This document shows, in pieces, positions 11,215-22,654 of a DNA stretch of 64,000 nt. Numbering within the stretch: the stretch's first letter is position 1; every line of letters begins with the position of its first letter. The position numbers were made by a program, and so were the translations under genes. The DNA is from Paraspadella gotoi (Eukaryota; Chaetognatha). The notes beneath the pieces were generated by a model. The model made no database searches. It had not been told where the DNA came from and saw only the letters and a program-made list of their open reading frames with translations. The DNA is taken from NCBI GenBank assembly GCA_051294375.1, contig CM119271.1:4403910-4467909 (forward strand), read 5' to 3'.

Positions 11215-11649
11215 GGGCACTTTTTTGGCATAAGTAAAGTTTTATTATCATTTGATAATTACGAGCGACGATAATAACAATTAACACCTTAAATATTTTG
11301 GCGATCGGACCTGATCGAAAGCAGCGTAAAATTTTACCAGTGCACTTGAATCAGTTGTTTGTTTTATGGAATACAAAATACGTTTTACAATTAATTCGAT
11401 ACAATAAACAATGTTAAAATACATGTCGAACGAAAGGTACCAATCGAGTAGTTTACAAAAACTGTAATGATCGTCATTGTACATTGAATATTCTACAAAA
11501 TAAACACTAAAAAACGTTCAATCTCAGAGGCTGTGAAATCTTTAGTTGTGCTTTTCGTTAAGCCTTCTGATTCGTCGGTTTTCGCCGGCTCTGCCAATGC
11601 GCGTTGAAGGCGAGATATTTTGTCCCGTGTCGTGTATCCGAACAGCGTC
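11215..11649 (-). repeat. 5' LTR of the CsRn1-like element
   Basis: This aligns along its whole length with 6480-6960. Shared blocks include TTATTATCATTTGATAATTAC, the GCGATCGGAC block, the TTTTACCAGTG block, the TCATTGTACATTGAATATTC block and the GCCAATGCGCGTTGA block near the outer end. It differs from the 3' LTR by numerous indels and substitutions and lacks a block near 6781-6808. Exact ends are uncertain. On the element strand both LTRs begin near GACGCTGT, so the terminal TGT may lie at about 11644. Confidence 0.88.
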
Positions 11650-12740
11650 CCTTCAATTTCTATTTAATAATGTAATGGGGAGGGGGAAAATACAACACAA
11701 GGTTAACAATTACTTTCTGCAAGTTTTCAGATATCACCTAGTTTTCAAATACATTTACAAAAAATTTTAAAAAACATTCGACATGATAAACAAATTTTAA
11801 AAAATCGCACTGAAGAGTGGGCCAGACCAAAAAGACAGACATACTGACAGTTGACGAGATTTACAATTCTCACTCAACGCGGACGCATCTCTGGAATATT
11901 TTTTTCAGCAATACAAACAGCTCTTGTCGTTTTAATTTATTTCGTTCATTTTTTCCGCCCATACACTTTTTTTTTTCTGAGAGAGAAAAAAAAATGCGTA
12001 GAAAAAGGAAAAAAATTCGGAACAACCGGATTAGCGCAAGCCAGTGATTCGGGAAGGGTTCATTCACCGTGAATGAAATGTTGGGCTGAAAACTCGGAGG
12101 GGAGAAAAACGAAAGAGAAGAGAAGAGAGGCAGAGAGAGAAGAGAGAAAGAGAGAGAGAGAGAGAGAGCAGTAAATCCAGTCACTTTTTTTCCACGAGGC
12201 TAAAGAGCTGGAATTCTCTCGCAGAGAAACGAAGATGAGAAAAGAAGAAAAAAGTAAGTTTACAGTTTCGCGCGAAAATAGAGAGAGAGTGTGGTGAGAT
12301 AGTGATGAGAGAGAGAGAGTGAGTTCTGAAGTGTTTAAAAAAGGTTTTAACGGCGAAAAAGTGAAAATGAGAACGGAGAAGAGGGAAAAGGGGCGGGCAG
12401 TTGGGGAGAGCATGATAGAAGGGCAGTGCTCCTAACGAGAAATGAATTGGCCTTTCTCCCCTTATTTATTATTTTTTTCTTTTTTCCAAAAATACGCGCC
12501 ACACCCCTGATATCTCAATATTTCAACTAATTCACAAGCCGCCCTGCGACTGCGTTCCTCTCCATTTCTTTCAACCCCCTATCTAATATACATCTCCTTT
12601 CCCCCACCATTCTTTCCACCATTTACCTTCCCCCGCCAACGGCCACCCGAATTTCACACCTCGTCTTCTCTCCCACCAATCTTTCCACTCCTCTTTCCCA
12701 ATTTTTTAGTTGCACCGCGAGTGACTTTTGGTCTGTCTGT
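11650..12740. other. No gene seen: AT-rich DNA and GA-rich tracts
   Basis: The first 450 bases after the retrotransposon are ordinary mixed or AT-rich sequence. GA-rich tracts lie at about 12112-12170 and 12280-12322, and the frames across them are purely Ser/Leu/Phe-rich. From 12540 to 12710 the plus strand is C/T-rich. I see no splice-flanked exon or RNA gene. Confidence 0.6.
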
Positions 12741-12988
12741 TCTATAGTTGGTGCTCTTTGTTACGAGAAAAAAACAACATTCAATCTAAGGGACTGCCAG
12801 CGCCGCTTCAGGAAATCTAAAACTGTAAAGGAACAAAAGCTAAGATTAGTGCATGTCATAAACACAAGGGCTAAGAAAGTTTTTTACTCATGTCATGTTA
12901 TGTCATATCATGCGATCAAATGGGGAAAAAAAAATACACGTGAAAATAAAGTCGCTCCGGCGCAACACATTGGAATCACCGTTCTTGT
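12741..12988 (+). repeat. Dispersed repeat, copy 1
   Basis: This shares an ordered set of motifs with 25157-25405 (unit A) and 40035-40310 (unit C): CTATAGTTGGT, AATCTAAG, AGCGCCGC, TTCAGGAAA, TAAAACT, GGGCTAAGAAAGT and GCGCAACACATTGGA. It is much more diverged than A is from C, and it carries an insertion after the AAGAAAGT motif. No coding capacity is visible. It could be a short non-autonomous element, but I see no clear ends. Confidence 0.75.
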
Positions 12989-13079
12989 TTAACCCGTCTT
13001 TCTTTTCATGATTCCTCGAGTTCATCGAACTTCGCCGCTGAGTTTTTCCTTTTTTTTCTTTCTCACCCAAATTCTCCCC

Positions 13080-13345
13080 CCTCCTCTCCCCCCCCGCCGC
13101 GCCGTTGATCGGGTGAGGTCAGTCACCGATTTAAAGGTCGCTCACCTTCCTTCGCCAATCGCGAATGGGCCGGCGCCTTCCGATGCCAATTTAGCGCGTC
13201 GCCCCATCGTTTTTCGGTCTCTTCTCGCGCCCTCTCGATGCATCCTAGTCGTTGACGCCTTTCGATTCGCGATTTAACGACGCCGGTGGTGCCTCTGTCC
13301 GGCGCTCTTTCGTTTCCCGCGCTCTCTCACATTCGGCAATATTTA
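13080..13345. promoter_or_regulatory. CpG-rich, microsatellite-free block
   Basis: This block is rich in CG dinucleotides compared with its AT-rich surroundings and contains no simple repeat. The plus strand has an open frame at 13008-13277, but its composition is plain and I recognise no domain. Such a block could be a promoter or a decayed retroelement stretch. I see no TATA box or splice donor that would settle this. Confidence 0.2.
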
Positions 13346-13627
13346 TATCCGGCGGTCGACACGTTTCAACTCGCAATATCAAAGAGTGTAATTACGAAAT
13401 CCCAAAAGTGAAAGACACTTGGTTTTTTTTTTAAGGGAAAGAGAACATATTCTTAAAGTTGACTTTAACTTGTGACTAACGTTTCGTTAGTTTGTCTAGA
13501 TTCAGAAATAATGTAATAAAAAAAGCTGTAATTAAGAGAGTCATTGACAGTAGCAATTATCGATTGTGGCTCTCTTGCCAGTAAAATGGCTATTCACAGT
13601 CACAGGGCTGCCAAGAGCGCCAGTAAC

Positions 13628-13705
13628 GCCGGCAGGCGTCATTAAATTTCAACGGGCCGCCTTTTACGCCAACAGGCGCCATTAATGGCCGACAGGCGCC
13701 ATTAA
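13628..13705 (+). repeat. Three copies of an 18-bp GC-rich motif
   Basis: The motif GCCRRCAGGCGYCATTAA occurs at 13628-13645, 13668-13685 and 13688-13705. The spacing is 40 and then 20 bases, so the copies lie in a multiple-of-20 register. Just downstream, 13780-13803 holds a separate 8-bp tandem of the unit GCACGGAC. Confidence 0.75.
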
Positions 13706-14549
13706 CGGAGCGCCGTCTTGGAGACAGCGGCACCAGCGAAACGGTTTCGCGAAAATCGTTCGAACTCTGATCGTTTCTCGCACGGACGCACGGACGCACG
13801 GACAAAGGAGGAAGTTTTCCTCGACTCGAAAAATCGGTATTCAATCAAAGGTTGAAGATGATGTGGGTTTTCGAGGTGGTCGAAGGGTGGGGAGCGGGTG
13901 GAGCTTGGGGCGAAGGTGAGGCAGATTTTAGAAGTATTGAGAGTAGAGGTGAAGAGAAGAAAGTGTTGACAAAATAAAGAGTGCTCGCTGGACACGAATT
14001 AGTGAAAGTAGAAACGGTGTAGAATTGTAGATGGGCGGGTCGATGACCTTGTAAGTAAAGTTGTAACTGTTGTCGCGGAAACATCGGAACTAAATGTAGG
14101 GAGAAATTACAGATTTCTAAGTTAATAATGCTAATTTTCTTTTGGGATCGAACTGAAGACTTTCGCACTGAAAAAATTTGAAAATATATTAGTTACTAAT
14201 TCTAATTACTGAAAAGAAACTATTCGAGCGAGAAAATATATTCGTTTCAACAACGTAGTGATTCTTCATCAAAGAGGGACGCGGAATTAAGGAGCTGGGA
14301 ACCGAGATTCCAATCGGGCTCACGGATATTGCACCGGCAGTTTTTGCCATCTCGTTTAGGGTAATCAAGCAAGAGGCGGGGGGGGGAGGACTCGTTTCCG
14401 GACACAATCGGACGCCGGAGTGGATGCTCTTTTTTTTTTTTTTTTGGATGGCCGTTTACCCTGGTAAAGGACTAAAAGGGTAAGCTGCTTGGCCGATTGT
14501 ATCAATCGAAAAGGAAGTTCGTTGATTCGGTCATTTGTGGACATAATAG

Positions 14550-14567
14550 GTGAGAGAGAGAGAGAGA

Positions 14568-14620
<53 letters not shown>

Positions 14621-14735
14621 GAGAGAAATAAACTCCAAAATAAACTTTTTTTTTTTGCAGAATCTCTGAACTCCCACAAAAAAGGCTGGCTTGGAGACGA
14701 TTGCGCTTCTCGCTGTCGTCCTCATAATCATTGTT

Positions 14736-14804
<69 letters not shown>

Positions 14805-14827
14805 AAGAGAGGAGAGAGAGAGAGAGA
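14550..14827 (+). repeat. Two long (GA)n tracts separated by unique sequence
   Basis: Tracts at about 14550-14623 and 14737-14827 are nearly pure GA, separated by about 110 bases of mixed sequence. Minus-strand open frames through them are Ser/Leu repeats and not genes. Confidence 0.9.
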
Positions 14828-15015
14828 ATAATCATTGATGTGATGTTCTCCCCCTTCGACGAGAATATAACAGTCGGGCGGTGGGGAGCGGGTCGGTCGC
14901 TGTCCGAGAATCTCCGGCAAATCCGGCGGAAAAAAAGATTAAATGGGCCGGAAACGCGTTTTTTATCGTCGCCGGTTTTGAAATCAATGACGCGACTCGA
15001 CATCGTTGCGTCAGG

Positions 15016-15106
15016 CGAACAAGGGATGCCGACAAGGGATACCGACAAGAGATGGGGACAGGGGAATGCCGACAAGGGTTGCCGACAAGGGATGCGACAA
15101 GGGATT
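15016..15106 (+). repeat. Minisatellite with unit near GCCGACAAGGGAT
   Basis: About six imperfect units of 13-15 bases built on CGACAAGGGAT occur in tandem. A second small tandem of a GGCGTCA-like unit lies at 15318-15351. No repeat-encoded protein is evident, because the frame is broken within the array. Confidence 0.8.
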
Positions 15107-15484
15107 TGACAATTTGAATGTCAGATGATAACGACGGATAATGGGAATAGATGATTTCTGTAGATTATTGGCTCAGGCGACGTCGGCAGATGATGGACAG
15201 GAGATAGGACGGCCGATGCTATAGATGATGACTACAGATGATGAACGACAGTCGACCGATAATAAGGAGAGACAAAGAGTTGGCGACGGATTTAGATCGA
15301 GAGATATTTGGGTTGAGACAGGCGACAGGCGTTAGGCGTCAGGCGTCAGGGCTTAGAATTTTCTCTTCTAAATCTGGACGAGTGTAGGAATGAAGATGTT
15401 TGCTATTTCGACAACGACAACACCGACATACGACAACAACGACGACCACAGCACTGTTGAGATGTTGATAACGAGAGAGAGAGG

Positions 15485-15530
<46 letters not shown>

Positions 15531-15535
15531 TCCTG
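15485..15535 (+). repeat. (GAC)n trinucleotide repeat
   Basis: About sixteen uninterrupted GAC units directly follow a short GA run. The minus-strand frame reads poly-Val inside an unsupported short frame, so I treat it as a microsatellite. Confidence 0.9.
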
Positions 15536-16188
15536 AAGCGTCACGCGATTAGATGTCAAAGGGAAGAAAAAATTGAGAAAACAAATAAAAAAAATGTGAA
15601 TGCGATGGACGAGCCTTTTGTTGACGTCGTTGTTTGGTCGGTCGTGTTGTGTCGTTGTGAGTTGTTGTTATCGCTTTGTGAGTTAGTCTTTGATGTAAAC
15701 ATGCTGTCTTGGCGAGGAATATATGACCTTTTTCGTTTGTTATTTTGTACGTCATAAAACTTAACATTCTACGGAACAAATCAAATTTACTAAACTTAAG
15801 AGAGAATATTGTCACTGAAACATCCTTTTTTTCTCTCTCAGCGATGAATATTCAAAAGCATTCCCGCGCTTCGCTTCAAAGCGCTCGCGCTTTTTTATAT
15901 TTCCTTGTCATAACTTAATATATTAGTTATTCTATTAAATTGTATTCAATTATTGATTTACATTTTTAAAAACTCGCTGTACGTCCTCGCCATACGGCAG
16001 TTCTCACAATAGAATCACAGCGCCACCTTCAGACCAAATTTGGGTCTCATAAAATCGCAGCACTCTGCAGCTATCGACATTAAAAAGGCTTTTTTAAAGA
16101 AGTGAGAATAAGACGAGAGGAGAAAAGGAGAGAGAAGCCCGTTCCTCTTTAAAGAAAGAAAAAAGACTGAGGGGTGGATTTAATAAAG

Positions 16189-16225
<37 letters not shown>

Positions 16226-16444
16226 AGAGAGAGAGACGAGAGACGAGAGAGAGAGAGAGAGAGGCGGGAGACGCGGAGGGGGAGGAATCCCGCGATTTGA
16301 AATTTTAATCGACAAAATTTCAAATTCCTTTTTTGTTTAAAGAAACAATGAAGAAGAACGAAGTGGAAAACGAATGAGGGTGGGGAAAGGAGAGGAGAGA
16401 GGGAGGGAGGGAGGGATGAAGAGACGGAGGGATGGAGGGATGGG

Positions 16445-16666
16445 NNNNNNNNNNNNNNNNNNNNNNNNNNNNNNNNNNNNNNNNNNNNNNNNNNNNNNNN
16501 NNNNNNNNNNNNNNNNNNNNNNNNNNNNNNNNNNNNNNNNNNNNNNNNNNNNNNNNNNNNNNNNNNNNNNNNNNNNNNNNNNNNNNNNNNNNNNNNNNNN
16601 NNNNNNNNNNNNNNNNNNNNNNNNNNNNNNNNNNNNNNNNNNNNNNNNNNNNNNNNNNNNNNNNNN
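16445..16666. other. Assembly gap of 222 N that probably hides no sequence
   Basis: The left flank ends in GGAGGGATGGG and the right flank begins AAAGGAAGGAAGGAACAT. In unit C (31525-31556) the same two flanks are joined within about two bases. The N-run is therefore very likely an over-estimated or artificial gap in a low-complexity G/A tract. Confidence 0.75.
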
Positions 16667-16959
16667 AAAGGAAGGAAGGAACATAAAACATGCCTGGAAG
16701 TATAAGAGAAGGAGAGAGAAAGAAGAAAACAGAATGTGAAGAAGGGAAGGGGAATAGAAGAAACAAGGAGAAAAATAAATTATATAATACTTAATGGAGT
16801 GGATCTTGCATACAATTGAAACAGTTTTTGTAATATTATACCACTTCATTGATAGAGAAATAAAAGTAAGAGAGGTAAAATAAAGGAAGATAAAACTAAA
16901 AAGTTAAAAGAGAAGGGTCCCGCCTTAGCACACCATAGCCTGTCCTGAGTCAGCGGTAA

Positions 16960-16986
16960 GATAGATAGATAGAAAGATAGATAAAG

Positions 16987-17074
<88 letters not shown>
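16960..17074 (+). repeat. (GATA)n microsatellite in unit A
   Basis: More than 20 GATA units occur, with a short irregular start (GAAA and AAAG interruptions). The same interruptions are found in unit C at 31827-31945, while in unit B (26576-26694) the array is badly scrambled. A minus-strand frame reads an Ile-Tyr-Leu-Ser repeat and is a microsatellite product. Confidence 0.92.
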
Positions 17075-17684
17075 TTGATAAATGAACTGATGATTTTTAT
17101 TTTGTTTGTACAAATTTCATTAGATGAAAAAAGTACAAGAGAGCCTGAATGAAATTGATGGGAAAGTGTGATGTCGAAGTGAAAATGGTGGAGGAAAAAG
17201 AAAAAAAAGAAAAAGAAAAAAAATGGCGGATGAGATTTTAAATTATTCTTATTATTTTCTACACTAAAGTCGGTGAATAACGTCGTTAATCGATAATTAA
17301 ATCAAGATAAATTTACTTAGACTTCGTTTTTGTATCAGTAATCTTGTTGTAGATTCAGTTTCTCCCCGCTACTTTTTTTATCTTTCACTCTATCGACATT
17401 CTACAATCTACAGACTATCTTAGAAATTATATTGAATTAAATGAAAAATACACTAATCGGTGAAGCTATTATATTTATTCTCCTGTAAATGAAGTTTTAT
17501 CCTCGAAGAGCAGTTCATACTTGAGCATTTGTTAAGAAGCCATCAGTGGGAGGGATGACAAGCTGCTTACCGGGTCCAATGCTTACGTCTATCGCCGTAA
17601 AACGAAGACAGAGTTAAGAGCCTTTTACCAACGGTAAGCCCTTCCTTTCTTCGCTGCGTGAGCTCAACTGATTATGGCGAATGA

Positions 17685-17687
<3 letters not shown>

Positions 17688-17774
<87 letters not shown>
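17688..17774 (+). repeat. (GA)n microsatellite in unit A
   Basis: This is a pure GA run of over 80 bases. Its partners lie at 27321-27408 in B and 32588-32677 in C. It is flanked by an ATGGCGAATGAAG motif that is conserved in all three copies. Confidence 0.93.
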
Positions 17775-17775
<1 letters not shown>

Positions 17776-17999
17776 GGTCGCAATACGTCTCGAGTTCATA
17801 CACGCGTGGAGAAAAGAAAGAGGAAAGGAAATAAATTAATAAAAGATAGGAAGACAAAAAGAAAAAGAGAAGTAAGAAAAGAACAAAGAAAAAAAAGAAA
17901 AGAAAAGAAGAAAAAATATTAGATTAATTGTTTTGGACTCCAACGGAGAAGACGATGATCGAGATAATTTGTTGCATCGCGTGACGAGGTTCATAGCTA

Positions 18000-20340
18000 A
18001 TTCTTTCTCCTTGTGAATTGTGATTAGTTATTATTACGATTAGCAATGTTTTAACTTTTTTTTGTTAGACTCCACTCCAGAAATCTCTGCCAAATCGGTC
18101 AGAAAATCTAAGACACAATGAAAAATAACGTGGCGTTACTGTCTCGTGCTGATTTTGTCCCTTTAAAATGTTTCTGAGCCAAATTAATTGATTATTACTT
18201 TTGGTAATATGTGCGATATACACTACTGGACATTACTGTGTCTGACCAAAACCCTTGACCATCAACAAAAAGCTAACTAGATCAAAAATAGTAAAAAATA
18301 TGAAGCAATATAGTCGAAACGCTTACAAAATTTTAGACCATTGCTTTTATAAATGCAAAAAAAATATTAATATTATTTAAACAAAACTTTAACAATAAAC
18401 TTAATAGTTAACCGAGACCAAGATGAATATTTTTCCCATCATTTCCTCAATTTATATGAATCATATGTTTGTAATTAGTCAATTAATCTAAATAACAATA
18501 TGACAAATTCATTTTCAATTTTTTTATGAATGGGAAGTTTTCTCTGGCTTACTCCCCTTGTGTCTAATGATTTAATATTTTAGAGGTATTTCCAAAAACC
18601 TTATATAATTACTATATTTTTCACTTTTTTTCAATTCTATCAAACAAAAACAACATCATAAAAACATTTTAAATTAATAAAAAATATTGATTGAATGATT
18701 TTGGAAAAAAATATTTTTAAACTTGAGAATAATGGATTTCGAGTTAAGATAAAAATTTTGCAATTCTAAAAATTATCTAAATTATCTAATGCAAATCTAA
18801 AATTCTAGCCTTTTAATTTTTTCTAGAGGCTGATTTGATTTTTTGATATTTGATTTTCTATGCAAAAACCATTATTCTCAAGGAGCATAGGTCGGAGGAA
18901 ATTTTTTTCCAGCAATTTGAAAAAATTTCAACTTTTTTAATTAGGCTTTTTTTGGGGAAATAAATTAAATCAATTATTATACGATGGGTACATCTGAAAG
19001 TGTATGTCTCTAAATGACAAAAAATTTTCTTCAAGTTTTTTTTTAAATTTAGTATTGTATCAATAGAAATAAGTGAGGTACTCCCGCTTTGCCAAAATTT
19101 TTATTTAACAAAAGATTTGTACTGCGTATTTTAAAAAAAATTATTTTTTTAAATAACTTTTTGAAAGAAAGGAGCTAACAAGATGGGTGTGGTAATCAAA
19201 TTAAAGCCCTAATCATGGGACACCTTTCTAAAAGAGTTTTTATTAAATTAAATCATAAATCTTTACACAGATTTTGTTTAAATCAGAGTTAAAAGTATAA
19301 CAGTATTTTGCTTTAAAAATTCAATAAAGCATATGAATTTTTTTATTTTTCTTTTGTAATTTGAAAAAGGAAAGACTTGAATACATTTTGATTATTAATT
19401 AAATTTCTTTATTCCATAAAACTACTTATATTTTTTAAGTTAAAGTAAAAAACAAGCAAAAATTTATGTTTTAGCTTAGTAAAATGTCTTTTTAATATCA
19501 AAAATGATAAATACAAAAATGTTTTCAGCTTGATATAAAACAGTCTGGACATCTACCTTCTTGTCTTGTGAAAAAAAAATATGGAATTTTTTCATTATCT
19601 TTAACTGCAAACTAAAAGCTTGACACACTGCTTGTTTATCATAATAAAGTTTTTAAAAAATTATATAACTGGCAATATATTTGACAAAGCAAGACATCAT
19701 TGTGTTAAATTGTATTGAATAATTTTCTTTTAAATATAGCAAGGAATTTAATTCTATTATTTATCATCCATTTTAATTAAGAAAAAATATTTCTCATAAT
19801 AGCCCATTAGAAAGGGTTCATTGACTGACTTAATGATTGAATTTTTTAGATATCTTTACTGCCCCATCACAAAGATATAAAAGGTCATGGTTATCATGCA
19901 GTAAGTCCAGATTATCTGTACCCTTTATACAACCTGCATTCTGAATTTTCTTTTTTTCCCTTTCAAATGTATTAAATAAAAAAAATTATTTGAGAGAACA
20001 ATCGCTGGAGGATGCCATTGGTAAGCCTTAGTTACTCTACTTCCCGAATCGAATTTTTAAATGAGGTTTTTTTTCCATCTATTTGAGACATAACACTAAC
20101 TATTGGTACTATTATTTTTTTTTTATTTTTTTCTATTACATCTAGAATAAATATGAATAAATAACTTTTTAAAAAAATTTATTATCTTTCACACCTATAT
20201 TCGTCATATCTAAAAAACAAAAAAAGATTTTGCATTGATATTTTGGATATCGACTATAACGTTTCGAAAAAATAAAAAGAAATATAATAATATTGAACAT
20301 GTGATTTTTTTATGCACGGAACAGTAACGTTACGGGCCAT
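18000..20340. other. AT-rich block without genes (unit A)
   Basis: This is about 2.3 kb of strongly AT-rich sequence with many T and A runs. It is repeated in B (27620-29950) and C (32900-35240). No open frame is shared by the three copies, and I see no tRNA, rRNA or TIR structure. Short conserved landmarks (for example the AAAGATATAAAAGGTCATGG motif near 19868) would suit alignment but not a functional call. It could be intronic or intergenic. Confidence 0.6.
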
Positions 20341-20519
20341 TTTTTCATTGTGTCCTAACAAAATTTCAAATGGAGAAAACTCGCACCCTCTTTAAAGTTT
20401 ATAGACAAAAAAAGCCAATATAATACTGAACAGAATCCGAAAACAATATAAGAAACGAACAGGAAAAAAAAAAGGAAAGATTCACTAAAACTTCGTCTTG
20501 TCTTGACGCCGAATCGAAT

Positions 20520-20540
20520 GGAGGAGAGAGGAGAGAGAGA

Positions 20541-20583
<43 letters not shown>

Positions 20584-20920
20584 GAGAGAAGTGAGAGAGA
20601 TGAGAGCAGAGAGAGAGACGAGAGAGAGAGGGAGGGAGATACGACGAAAACACGTAGCACAACGCAGACTTCATCTGTCTTTATTTTTGTATTTTTTATT
20701 GCGCTACCTTCGCTCTATTTTTCCCCACTTGGTTCATCATCAACGATCTTTAACACTCATTGACTTTATTATTTATTATTTTTCCACTGACATTTTAATG
20801 TGCCGCTTTCCTTTCCCGTAATATCTCTCTCTCTTCTCTTTCTCTCTCTTCTTCTCTCTGTCTCTCTCTCTCTCTCTCTCCTCCCTCCCTCTCTCCCTCC
20901 CTCCTCTCTCTCCCCTTCCC
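20520..20920 (+). repeat. GA tract followed by CT tract (unit A)
   Basis: A GA-rich tract at about 20520-20635 and a CT-rich tract at about 20826-20920 are separated by roughly 190 bases. The same pair occurs in B (30113-30203 and 30346-30440) and C (35400-35492 and 35632-35720). Opposite-sense tracts this close could pair as an imperfect hairpin. Confidence 0.85.
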
Positions 20921-21197
20921 TTGCCGTCTTCATTTTTCTCCGCTTTGTCCTGCCATTCCGTCGTCATTGTTTCTTCCATTTTTCTTGTTGCTTCCGCCGC
21001 CTCCAAGCGGCGTTGATGCAGGACTTCCTTCCTCGGGAGCAAGAGAAACCTCGGTCGTTGCATTCATTGTTATATAGGGAGAAGAAAATGTTTTTTTTAT
21101 TTTTTGTTTATTTTAAAACAATGTTAAAACAGACGAAAGCCTCTAAACAACAACAGTACCTTCATCGATCAAAATCCGAAAATGACCGTCCAAGGAC

Positions 21198-21222
21198 GAC
21201 GACGACGACGACGACGACGACA
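21198..21222 (+). repeat. (GAC)n run (unit A)
   Basis: Eight or nine GAC units follow a CCAAG motif and lead into an ACAACAACCAAGACGACATC stretch. It is present in B (about 30711-30735) and C (about 35994-36019). A minus-strand frame gives poly-Val, but the rest of that frame is not conserved among the copies. Confidence 0.85.
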
Positions 21223-21562
21223 ACAACCAAGACGACATCCGATAAACGATAGACCAACGAGCCAAAAGGTCTTTGTCTCTTTTTCTTGCAGTTTTTAGCT
21301 CCGACGTCGCAATGGACGAAGCGACGATGAACGAGACGCCATTTCCGCGAGACGACGGCAGAAGAGCAGGTGGCAATGAGCAGCGTGGCAATTAGCAGGT
21401 GGTAATTGGTACTCGTGATTCGGAGAAGGACGACCGGGACAGCAGGACAGATGGCGGCTGGACATTGCAGACTGCAGAGACCCATATGGAAACTGTTCGT
21501 GAACTGGATGCTTACGGCTGCAAACAAAATATTTATAAGTAATTATGCTTTTGAAGAAACGA

Positions 21563-21599
21563 TGAGAGAGAGGATGAGAGAGAGAGAAGAGAGAAGAAG

Positions 21600-21662
<63 letters not shown>
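21563..21662 (+). repeat. (GA)n tract at the point where unit B ends
   Basis: This is a long GA-rich tract. In C the matching tract is at 36357-36473 and is interrupted by 25 N. Unit B stops at the sequence just before this tract (AATTATGCTTTTGAA, ending 31096), so the truncation of B coincides with a microsatellite. Confidence 0.88.
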
Positions 21663-21664
<2 letters not shown>

Positions 21665-22654
21665 TTTACAAAACGCAGAAAAGATAAAAATTCTAAGGAC
21701 TAAAAACTTGAAAAAAAAACCTCAAAACTCAAATGAGGAAAAAAGTTTGTTTTTTCGTGAAGAAGAAAAAAAAACAAATCGTGAAAAGAAACGAAGCGAA
21801 AAACAGGAGAAACAAACCGATGGTAAAAAATGTTCTGGCGTCGCTTCTCTCCGGTGTTTGTTTGCGAATTTGTGGTTTGTAAGATGTTTTCGTATGTTTG
21901 ACGTTCGTTTGTTTCTTATGTCTGTTTGTTCGTTGATTTCTAAAGGTTTTTTTTTCTTCTTCGTTTGACGGTTTTCATTTATTTAACGAGTTCAGTCACA
22001 TCTTGAGCAGAAAGGGAAAGAGAGGGAAGGACAGACGGATGGACTGACAGAGGGAGAGACGGACCGATAGAGAAAAGAGAGAAAGGAGAGACAAGCAGTC
22101 GGTCTCGAAGAAAAAAAAAAATGGTGAACGGAAAAAAAAAATTTTTTGAAGAAAAAGAGAAAATAAACCAAGAAAGAAAAAAGGAGAAAAAGAAAGAAAA
22201 AAAAGTTTAAAGAGGAAGGGGATCTCTCTCGTCGTTGTTATCGTCGTCATCGTCATTTCGTCTTCAGTTTACCTCGTTATCGTTTCCCCCAATTTTTGCG
22301 TCTTCGTCGTCAAGGCGACGTTATCCACACAATCGATCGCGTATACGTCTGTCTCGTCGTCGGTCTTCATCGTCGTCTTGTCGTCGTCATTTTTGTCACA
22401 TGATTTTGTCGTCGTCATTTTTGTCACATGATTTTGTCGTCGTCTTCTTCTATATCAACGTAATCGACTCCAATATCTTCGATACAATAATCGTCAGCTT
22501 CTTTGCCTTCATATTTTCCGCTCGTGAACGACTAATTAGAGAGAAAGAAGATATACAAATAAATGAACAACACGAAAACTGAAACCTAAAAACGTATATA
22601 TATTCCCCGATCTAAAACTTAAATACTTATACAATTTAAACATTCTTGAGTTTG

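Larger units (their letters stand above)
6480..11649 (-). mobile_element. Decayed CsRn1-type Ty3/Gypsy LTR retrotransposon
   Basis: A complete but broken element is read on the minus strand: 5' LTR (11215-11649), primer-binding site (11191-11206), gag, protease, RT, RNase H, integrase, C-terminal tail and 3' LTR (6480-6960). The assignment to CsRn1 rests on four things. The primer site resembles the tRNA-Trp type used by that group. The capsid has the F-W-x(5)-L-W-F style N-terminal motif. The nucleocapsid is H/C-rich with a PPC motif. The integrase tail contains VDRLKP and ends in a Gly-rich LGGG. Dozens of frameshifts and stops break every domain, so it cannot make its own proteins. I saw no matching target-site duplication. 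Part of the frameshifting may be sequencing error, but the LTRs also differ by substitutions and a block indel of about 30 bases. Confidence 0.93.

Noticed and set aside
15016-15106. CRISPR-like array
   Set aside because: Units of 13-15 bases are directly tandem with no unique spacers, in a eukaryotic context.
17614-17922. Open frames of Arg/Glu or Ser/Leu repeats, and Ile-Tyr-Leu-Ser repeats at 16925-17113, here and at every GA or GATA tract
   Set aside because: They are translations of dinucleotide and tetranucleotide microsatellites and are interrupted differently in the sister copies.
20776-21063. Minus-strand protein of about 95 residues, partly similar in units B and C
   Set aside because: The three copies differ by frame-changing indels and the rest of the frame is GA-repeat translation.
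21143-21527. Minus-strand frame with a poly-Val stretch, present in A, B and C
   Set aside because: The reading frame is not preserved among copies, and poly-Val comes from the GAC microsatellite.
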